DNA of 6,537 bases from a bacterium (GTDB taxonomy: Bacteria > Hydrothermota > UBA3072 > B12-G15). The position numbers and the translations under genes were made by a program. Shown piece by piece: positions 1 through 6,537 of the stretch (position 1 is the stretch's first letter; every line of letters begins with the position of its first letter). The stretch lies in NCBI GenBank assembly GCA_003646055.1, contig QNDZ01000095.1, positions 1-6,537 of the forward strand, written 5' to 3'. Under the pieces are notes generated by a model. It did not search any database and was not told the DNA's origin. It saw nothing but the letters and a program-made list of their open reading frames with translations.

Positions 1-410
1 ACACCAAGAATATCACCAGGTTCAACCTCTTCCCCTTCTTTCGCTTTCGGAGAGAACTTCCATTTCTTCTCCCTGTCAAGACCGGGTATATGTATTCCCC
101 TTGTGATGAAGTCACCTGCCATCTCTCTTATCTTATCAAGTGGTCTCTGGACACCGTCGTAGATTGATTCAATCAAACCAGGTCCAAGTTCAACAGAGAG
201 TGGAGCACCAGTGGGATATACAGGCTCACCAACTCCAATACCACCTGTTTCCTCGTACACCTGTATTGAGGCAATTTCACCCTTGAGTTCAATGATTTCA
301 CCCATGAGTTTTTTATCACTCACATAAACAACATCATACATCTTTGAACCCTTCATCCCCTCTGCAACAACAAGGGGCCCTGAAACCCTTATTATTCTTC
401 CTTCTTTCAT
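1..410 (-). CDS. atpA: V/A-type ATPase catalytic subunit A, N-terminal part (3' end off the left edge)
   Basis: Catalytic, nucleotide-binding subunit of the A3B3 head of a rotary V/A-ATPase, on the cytoplasmic side of the membrane. Only the first 136 residues are in the window. They match the family start closely: a beta-barrel domain at about residues 1-72 (RIIRVSGPLVVAEGM, then LMGEIIELKGEIASIQVYEE), the family signature LSVELGPGLIESIYDGVQRP at 71-90, and the beginning of the 'bulge' insertion typical of A subunits from about residue 110. The Walker A loop and catalytic glutamate lie beyond the edge, so activity cannot be judged. The ATG at 410-408 overlaps the TGA of subunit F (ATGA), and a strong AGGAGG at 422-417 sits 6 bases upstream, so the start is secure. 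Subunits B and D should follow to the left. The E. hirae counterpart is NtpA. Confidence 0.97.
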   Translation of the reverse strand, partial: MKEGRIIRVSGPLVVAEGMKGSKMYDVVYVSDKKLMGEIIELKGEIASIQVYEETGGIGVGEPVYPTGAPLSVELGPGLIESIYDGVQRPLDKIREMAGDFITRGIHIPGLDREKKWKFSPKAKEGEEVEPGDILG

Positions 411-709
411 TTCTCTCCTCCTAAATCTACACCAACTGCTCTCTTTATTAACTCTCTTATCCTTTCCCTTCCAAAACCTGTCTCCCCACCCACACCTGGA
501 ATGGGGACAACATTAATCTCTGTCTCCATTATAATCTTCCTGTCTTCAAGCCTGTTTATTGTATCTTCGGTGATGAAAACAATTCCATAATCCCTGCCAA
601 GAACCTCCCTGACAATCTCATCGGGCTTTTCACCTACAGCATAGGTATCTCCACCTATTGCCCTGAATGGTATTATCCCACTTTCAGGCCCTATAACTGC
701 TATCTTCAT
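407..709 (-). CDS. atpF: V/A-type ATPase subunit F (central stalk)
   Basis: Subunit F binds subunit D to form the central rotor shaft that couples the catalytic head to the membrane ring. The protein has 100 residues, normal for the family. It shows the small Rossmann-like fold pattern: MKIAVIGPES at the start, a YAVGEKPDEI helix entry, the conserved strand YGIVFITEDTINRL at about 41-54, then INVVPIPG at about 65-72. The C-terminal signature GRERIRELIKRAVGVD at about 80-95 is the helix that contacts D in known structures. Its ATG (709-707) overlaps the TGA of subunit C as ATGA, with a moderate AGAGAGG ribosome site about 8 bases upstream. Its last codons (Gly-Gly-Glu-Lys-stop) double as the ribosome binding site of subunit A. 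It corresponds to NtpG of E. hirae and AhaF of archaea. Confidence 0.95.
   Translation of the reverse strand: MKIAVIGPESGIIPFRAIGGDTYAVGEKPDEIVREVLGRDYGIVFITEDTINRLEDRKIIMETEINVVPIPGVGGETGFGRERIRELIKRAVGVDLGGEK
411..422 (-). promoter_or_regulatory. Ribosome binding site of subunit A inside subunit F
   Basis: AGGAGG at 422-417 lies 6 bases before ATG 410-408. It is part of the codons for the C-terminal Gly-Gly-Glu-Lys of subunit F, so the end of one protein and the translation signal of the next share bases. Confidence 0.85.
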
Positions 710-1722
710 ACCACAAGCCTCTCTGCAAGGATTTCCTCTTCAACCCCATTAAACTTTCCAACAAGTATTATCCTCATATTTTTAATCTCCTTCATTTTCT
801 TTAGATAATACGCAATAATGGGCTCAACCCCAAAGACAAGATACCTTGTTTTATCAATGTAAGTTGAAAGGAGTTTCTCTACCATGGCTTCATATCTTAT
901 AAAAGAATGATTTGTGTTCAGATACTTTGTTCCTTCAAGAAACACTGGATAATAAATCCATCTGGAAAAAACACCAGGAATCTGTTCAACTGGTTCTCCA
1001 ATCAATTCAAGGAACATTCCCTCTGGTATGAAACCTCCAGGAAGAAGAACATCCCTGAAACGTGACTTATCCAATTCCATAACCTTCCATCTTAATAGAG
1101 ACCTGAAATTCGTCAGGTCAGTGAGAAGCCTGTAATAGTCCTGTAAGAATGGAGGATACCCACTCACATTCATATGTTCAATAAAGGCCCTGTCAAAGGT
1201 AAAATCAATCATTCTGGGCTCTTTAGAATTATAGTATGAAGAGATGGCATCCTGGATTGCCTTAACAAGATTTTCAGGTAGTTTTTCATACTCTTCATTC
1301 TCAAATATCTGTTTCATTTCATCCGTGTTCAGATTACCAAGAGGAACAAGAAAATCTGAAACATCCCTGTCAAAGATTTTTCCCTTCAGCAGAACCCTGG
1401 CATTGAAGTAATCAAATTCAAGATGGAGGAATTTCCTCACATTCTCCTCAAAAATAAGGGAATCAATAAGAGTTAGAATCCTTTGCTTTTCATTCTGGAG
1501 CGCATTCTCAAATGTTGATGGGTTGAGGAGTTCAGAAAGGCTGTGAGAATAATCAGTATCCACCAGTATCCTTCCCATCTCCTCAATTCCCGCCTTGAGG
1601 AGTCTCTCAAACCTCTGCTTATCAATCAGGCTCACCTCAAGGGCCCTTACCCTTCCCACGGCATAAGCGTATTCCTGATTTTCAAGAAATCGCTCAGGCA
1701 GTTTTGTCAGTATCTCCAGCAA
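706..1722 (-). CDS. atpC: V/A-type ATPase subunit C (d-like socket subunit)
   Basis: Subunit C is the funnel-shaped helical protein that sits on the membrane ring of K and holds the foot of the central shaft (yeast subunit d homologue). The 338 residues agree with the usual length of about 320-350. Family marks are YAYAVGRVRALEVSLID near residues 18-34, LLNPSTFENAL near 65-75, FLHLEFDYFNARVLLKG near 97-113 and, near the end, EPIIAYYLKKMKEIKNMRII, followed by a short Val-rich tail. The reading frame has no suitable ATG: translation must begin at TTG 1722-1720 (or CTG 1719-1717), placed just after AGGAGG at 1732-1727. The next in-frame Met lies beyond the conserved N-terminal motif. The start is inside the last codons of subunit E (29-base overlap). 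It ends with an ATGA overlap into F. It corresponds to NtpC/AhaC. Confidence 0.95.
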   Translation of the reverse strand: MLEILTKLPERFLENQEYAYAVGRVRALEVSLIDKQRFERLLKAGIEEMGRILVDTDYSHSLSELLNPSTFENALQNEKQRILTLIDSLIFEENVRKFLHLEFDYFNARVLLKGKIFDRDVSDFLVPLGNLNTDEMKQIFENEEYEKLPENLVKAIQDAISSYYNSKEPRMIDFTFDRAFIEHMNVSGYPPFLQDYYRLLTDLTNFRSLLRWKVMELDKSRFRDVLLPGGFIPEGMFLELIGEPVEQIPGVFSRWIYYPVFLEGTKYLNTNHSFIRYEAMVEKLLSTYIDKTRYLVFGVEPIIAYYLKKMKEIKNMRIILVGKFNGVEEEILAERLVV

Positions 1723-2290
1723 AGAGCCTCCTGGCTACCTCAAGTTCAATTTTGTCTTTAAGTTCATCCACTATATCCTCACCCGTGAATTTGATTTCTG
1801 TCCTTTCCTTTTTTATAACAAATCCAAAATCAAAGTCGCCATCTTCCTTAGTCACCTCAAACTTCAGGTTTCTGTCTCTCTTAATCTTATCCAGTTGTTT
1901 CCTCAAAGCATTTGAATGGAGCCTGCCTGGAACAACTAATTCGTCACCGGTTGAGATGGAGAGGATTATCTTCTTCGCCACATAATCAACGTATCTCTGT
2001 ACCTTCCAGTTCTTCAGGTCCTCAAGTGCCTCCTCAAAGACCTTATCCAGCACTTCCCTTTTCATTGCAAGCAGGTTCTTCTTCTCTTCAAGTTTCTCTA
2101 TGGTGACCAGCCTCTCCTCCTCCCTTTTCTTCATCTCTTCACCGGTCTTTTCAGCCTCCTCTTTAATCCTTTGTGCCTTCTCCTGAGCAGATTTCAGTAT
2201 TTCATCTGCTTCCTTCTTTGCCTGTTCCAGTATCTTTGAGGCTTCCTTCTCTGCATCCTGTATAATCTTTTTGGAGACCTTCCCCTGCAT
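1694..2290 (-). CDS. atpE: V/A-type ATPase subunit E (peripheral stalk)
   Basis: Subunit E pairs with subunit H to form the peripheral stalks that hold the A3B3 head still against the rotor. It has 198 residues, normal for the family. Residues 1 to about 90 are a charged Ala/Glu/Lys-rich coiled coil with an 11-residue period: Ala at 13, 24, 35, 46 and small residues at 17, 28, 39, 50. The conserved helix LLAMKREVLDKVFEEAL near 73-89 leads into the C-terminal globular domain, which contains YVDYVAKKII, the strand DFDFGFVIKKERTEIKF and the final amphipathic helix IVDELKDKIELEVARRLF. The ATG at 2290-2288 follows the stop of K by 7 bases, with a modest AGGTG ribosome site. The 3' end overlaps the start of C by 29 bases. 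It corresponds to NtpE/AhaE. Confidence 0.96.
   Translation of the reverse strand: MQGKVSKKIIQDAEKEASKILEQAKKEADEILKSAQEKAQRIKEEAEKTGEEMKKREEERLVTIEKLEEKKNLLAMKREVLDKVFEEALEDLKNWKVQRYVDYVAKKIILSISTGDELVVPGRLHSNALRKQLDKIKRDRNLKFEVTKEDGDFDFGFVIKKERTEIKFTGEDIVDELKDKIELEVARRLFAGDTDKTA
1723..1732 (-). promoter_or_regulatory. Ribosome binding site inside subunit E for the TTG start of subunit C
   Basis: AGGAGG at 1732-1727 is formed by the Arg-Arg codons (AGG AGG) of the ARRLF motif near the end of subunit E. It is 4 bases from TTG 1722-1720 and 7 bases from CTG 1719-1717. TTG is the more usual start codon, whereas CTG has the more usual spacing; the proteins would differ by one residue. Confidence 0.7.
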
Positions 2291-2297
2291 CTTGCAC

Positions 2298-4732
<2,435 letters not shown>

Positions 4733-4741
4733 TATAGAGGC

Positions 4742-5050
4742 TTACTCAATCCTGCTGATTACAAACTTTACCATCTCCTCCACCCTATCCAGATAGGATT
4801 TCTTCATCTCTTCAAGTTTTTTTTCAAACTCCTTCCTCATCTTCTCCACCTTTTTCTTTCCCGATTTCCTGCCATCCTCAACAGCCTTCTGAACCATCTT
4901 CTTTGCCTCTGTTTCTGCCTGAAGGATTATCTCCCTTGCCTTCTCTTCGGCATCAAGAATCATGGAGGAAGCCTCTTTCCTTGCATTATTTATGATTTCA
5001 GAGGCTTTTTTTTCAGCCTCCTTAATCTCCTTTACCAGTTCCAGACCCAT
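4742..5050 (-). CDS. ahaH: V/A-type ATPase subunit H (G-like peripheral stalk coiled coil)
   Basis: A small all-helical protein of 102 residues that pairs with subunit E in the peripheral stalk (E. hirae NtpF, Thermus G, archaeal AhaH). Residues 9-64 form an almost perfect 11-residue repeat: Ala at 12, 23, 34, 45, 56; Ala/Gly at 16, 27, 38, 49, 60; Ile/Val at 20, 31, 42, 53. This pattern produces a right-handed coiled coil. The remainder is Lys/Glu-rich helix ending DRVEEMVKFVISRIE. An upstream TTG at 5098 would give 118 residues, but that extension overlaps the promoter and encodes a hydrophobic stretch foreign to the family. ATG 5050-5048 has AGGAGGAG at the right distance, so it is chosen. 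It is the first gene of the operon, as in archaeal aha and E. hirae ntp operons. Identification rests on repeat pattern and position, since such coiled coils diverge quickly. Confidence 0.92.
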   Translation of the reverse strand: MGLELVKEIKEAEKKASEIINNARKEASSMILDAEEKAREIILQAETEAKKMVQKAVEDGRKSGKKKVEKMRKEFEKKLEEMKKSYLDRVEEMVKFVISRIE

Positions 5051-5061
5051 TATCTCCTCCT
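5051..5061 (-). promoter_or_regulatory. Ribosome binding site deciding the start of subunit H
   Basis: AGGAGG at 5061-5056 (AGGAGGAG to 5054) lies 5 bases before ATG 5050-5048. It decides in favour of the 102-residue product over the longer TTG-initiated reading, whose start codon coincides with the -35 box. Confidence 0.85.
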
Positions 5062-5070
5062 GTTTGGCAA

Positions 5071-5098
5071 AGCATAATAAAAATTGAATATTTGTCAA
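5071..5098 (-). promoter_or_regulatory. sigma70-type promoter of the ATPase operon
   Basis: The minus strand has a perfect -35 box TTGACA at 5098-5093, a 16-base spacer and a -10 box TATGCT at 5076-5071 (4 of 6 consensus bases). The spacer is AT-rich. Transcription would be expected to start near 5065-5064, leaving a leader of about 14 bases that still contains the whole ribosome site of subunit H. The overlapping TATTAT at 5079-5074 is a better -10 match, but its spacing from the -35 box is too short (13). This is the only such site between genes, so it probably drives the whole operon. Confidence 0.72.
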
Positions 5099-5112
5099 GA
5101 GAAGGGTTTCTC
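5099..5112. repeat. Small dyad abutting the -35 box
   Basis: GAGAA at 5099-5103 and TTCTC at 5108-5112 form 5-base arms around a 4-base centre, ending exactly where the -35 box starts (5098). The location is one where a regulator could bind, but the arms are short and such a match can arise by chance. Confidence 0.3.
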
Positions 5113-5113
5113 A

Positions 5114-5150
5114 GAATTTTTTGATTTTACATCTGTGAACTAAAAAATTC
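5114..5150. repeat. AT-rich inverted repeat between purH and the ATPase operon
   Basis: GAATTTTTT at 5114-5122 and AAAAAATTC at 5142-5150 are perfectly complementary 9-base arms around a 19-base loop. The stem is nearly all A-T, so it would be a weak RNA hairpin. It could assist the end of purH transcription or act as AT-rich upstream DNA for the promoter; the sequence does not decide. Confidence 0.45.
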
Positions 5151-5162
5151 CAGGGCAGGTCT

Positions 5163-6537
5163 TCAGTGTCTGAAGTGCCTTGTTCTGGTGAAGACAAGCA
5201 CCATGTCGTGTTCGTTTGCTGCATCTATAACCTCCCTGTCCCTCACAGACCCACCTGGTTCAACAACAGCACTCACACCTGCCTCTGCTGCTGCATCAAT
5301 TGAATCCCTGAAAGGGAAGAAACCATCAGAGGCAAGTGCAGTTCCACCTGTATATTTACCCTGGTTGTGGGCATTCTTTATTGCAATTTCAACAGAACCC
5401 ACCCTTGATGGCTGTCCTGCACCTATGCCTATGGTCATCTCCCTTGTTGCAAGAACGATACCGTTGGACTTCACCCATTTCACGACCTTCCAGGCAAAAA
5501 TCATTGCCTCCATCTCCATATCAGTAGGCTGTCTGTCACTCACAACCTCCCACTTTGTTGGATCCTCCACAATCCAATCAGACTCCTGTACAAGGAGTCC
5601 TCCCCTCACCCTCAAAAGGTTGTGATATGGGTATGGATTGAATTCTCCAATGGGTAGTTTCAGCAATCTTAAATTTTTCTTCTTCTTCAAAACAGACAGA
5701 GCATCATCGTGAAAATCAGGTGCAACAATCACTTCAAAGAAGGAGGAACTTATATCATTGGCAGTAATGAAGTCCACGGGCCTGTTGAATGCTATAATAC
5801 CACCAAAAGCAGATATGGGGTCTGTTGTGTATGCCCTGTTGAATGCCTCATTCACATTCTCCCCTGTGCCAACTCCACATGGGTTTGCATGCTTCACAAT
5901 GCAACAGGCTGGTATGTTGAATTCAAGCACCACATTGAGTGCAGTATCCACATCCATATAGTTGTTATAAGACATCTTCTTTCCATGGAGTATCTCTGCA
6001 TCAAGCAATGATAGTTTATCACCCTTCCACCTGTAAATGGCTCCCTGCTGATGGGGATTCTCACCATACCTGAGTTCCATCTCCTTTTTCAGGTCCATGG
6101 TGAAAATCTCGGGAAGTTCAAACTCCCCTATTTTACCGGATGTTTCCTTGAGATAGCCAGCAATCATTGAATCGTACTCTGATGTTAAAGAGAATGCCTT
6201 CACTGCAAATTCTGCCCTTGTTGTAATGGAAATCTTACCTGTTGAGGAAAGTTCATCCATGAATTGCCTGTAATCAGAAGGGCTTGTGAGCACGGTGCAG
6301 GAGACGTAATTCTTTGCAGCAGCCCTTATCAAACTCACTCCGCCAACATCTATCAGTTCAATCATCTCATCGTGGTTCAGGTTTCTGATAAGTCCCTCTT
6401 TGAAGGGATACAGGTTCACAACAACAAGGTCTATGGGAAGAATACCCTTCTTCTTCAATTCAAGCATATGTTCATTACTCTCTCTGCTTGCAAGAATCCC
6501 GGCAAATATTGCAGGGTGGAGTGTCTTAACCCTTCCA
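5163..6537 (-). CDS. purH: Bifunctional PurH: AICAR formyltransferase / IMP cyclohydrolase (N-terminus off the right edge)
   Basis: PurH carries out the last two steps of de novo purine synthesis in the cytoplasm: formylation of AICAR with 10-formyl-tetrahydrofolate, then ring closure to IMP. The visible 457 residues start at GRVKTLHP, a cyclohydrolase-domain motif normally near residue 65, so about 65 residues are missing to the right. The cyclohydrolase (MGS-fold) domain continues with DLVVVNLYPF and DVGGVSLIRAAAKN (visible residues about 63-76, including its conserved Lys). The transformylase domain has RYGENPHQ (about 156-163), the catalytic Lys-His pair in IVKHANPCGVG (Lys215, His216 of the visible part; codons 5894-5889), VKSNGIVLA, MTIGIGAGQPSRV, DGFFPFRDS, EPGGSVRD and the typical end RHFRH. 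It is intact in frame. Gly in VKSNGIV replaces the more usual Ala. It is transcribed towards the ATPase operon and is not functionally linked to it. Confidence 0.98.
   Translation of the reverse strand, partial: GRVKTLHPAIFAGILASRESNEHMLELKKKGILPIDLVVVNLYPFKEGLIRNLNHDEMIELIDVGGVSLIRAAAKNYVSCTVLTSPSDYRQFMDELSSTGKISITTRAEFAVKAFSLTSEYDSMIAGYLKETSGKIGEFELPEIFTMDLKKEMELRYGENPHQQGAIYRWKGDKLSLLDAEILHGKKMSYNNYMDVDTALNVVLEFNIPACCIVKHANPCGVGTGENVNEAFNRAYTTDPISAFGGIIAFNRPVDFITANDISSSFFEVIVAPDFHDDALSVLKKKKNLRLLKLPIGEFNPYPYHNLLRVRGGLLVQESDWIVEDPTKWEVVSDRQPTDMEMEAMIFAWKVVKWVKSNGIVLATREMTIGIGAGQPSRVGSVEIAIKNAHNQGKYTGGTALASDGFFPFRDSIDAAAEAGVSAVVEPGGSVRDREVIDAANEHDMVLVFTRTRHFRH

Larger units (their letters stand above)
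5051..5162 (-). other. purH-atp intergenic region
   Basis: This 112-base gap is the only non-coding stretch of any size in the window. Read on the minus strand it goes from the purH stop through a short CTGCCCTGG segment, an AT-rich inverted repeat (5150-5114), a small dyad (5112-5099), a sigma70-like promoter (5098-5071) and the ribosome site of subunit H. I see no tRNA, riboswitch or convincing intrinsic terminator in it. Confidence 0.8.

Noticed and set aside
5051..5098. Longer form of subunit H starting at TTG 5098 (118 residues).
   Set aside because: The added 16 residues overlap the promoter and use the -35 box as start codon, lack a ribosome site and do not resemble the family; ATG 5050 has a strong site.
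5161..5175. Hairpin CTTCAG/CTGAAG at the purH stop as an intrinsic terminator.
   Set aside because: The stem is only 6 bases, overlaps the stop codon, and the nearest T run begins over ten bases further on.
5188..6011. Plus-strand open frames opposite purH (for example 5188-5625 and 5709-6011).
   Set aside because: They lie wholly antisense to a well-conserved gene and encode low-complexity Ser/Thr/Pro- or Cys/His-rich peptides with no recognisable motif.

Overview
The window is a tightly packed stretch of bacterial chromosome with every supported gene on the minus strand, so it reads right to left. It holds the 3' part of purH (bifunctional IMP biosynthesis enzyme, N-terminus cut by the right edge), a 112-base intergenic region with a promoter, and then seven genes of a V/A-type (rotary) ATPase operon. 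These encode subunits H, I, K, E, C, F and the start of A, which is cut by the left edge. The order H-I-K-E-C-F-A is the one known from archaeal aha operons (Methanosarcina) and from the Enterococcus hirae Na+-ATPase operon (ntpF-I-K-E-C-G-A). Subunits B and D would be expected beyond base 1.

Organism: bacterial rather than archaeal is inferred from a full-type PurH and a sigma70-like promoter (TTGACA, 16 bases, TATGCT) with purine-rich Shine-Dalgarno sites. Heavy use of AGA/AGG for arginine and Lys/Glu-rich proteins fit a thermophilic or anaerobic lineage, but I cannot name the taxon. Base composition looks uniform and moderately AT-rich, with no sign of recent transfer.

Layout: 6537-5163 purH; 5162-5051 intergenic region with promoter, two small inverted repeats and a leader of about 14 bases; 5050-4742 subunit H; 4732-2765 subunit I; 2765-2298 subunit K; 2290-1694 subunit E; 1722-706 subunit C (TTG start inside E); 709-407 subunit F; 410-1 subunit A. 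Within the ATPase operon genes are separated by at most 9 bases or overlap, including two ATGA and one TAATG stop/start overlaps, so it is almost certainly one translationally coupled transcript.

How they work together: A (with the unseen B) forms the catalytic head, F (with the unseen D) the central rotor shaft, C the socket joining the shaft to the membrane ring, K the ion-carrying ring, I the membrane stator with the ion half-channels, and E plus H the peripheral stalks. Subunit K keeps every side chain known to bind Na+ in E. hirae NtpK, so a Na+-coupled enzyme is the best prediction. Nothing here looks like an undescribed system. The points of interest are the Na+ site, the matched 11-residue repeats of the two stalk subunits, the internal duplication of K, and the start-site and promoter details.
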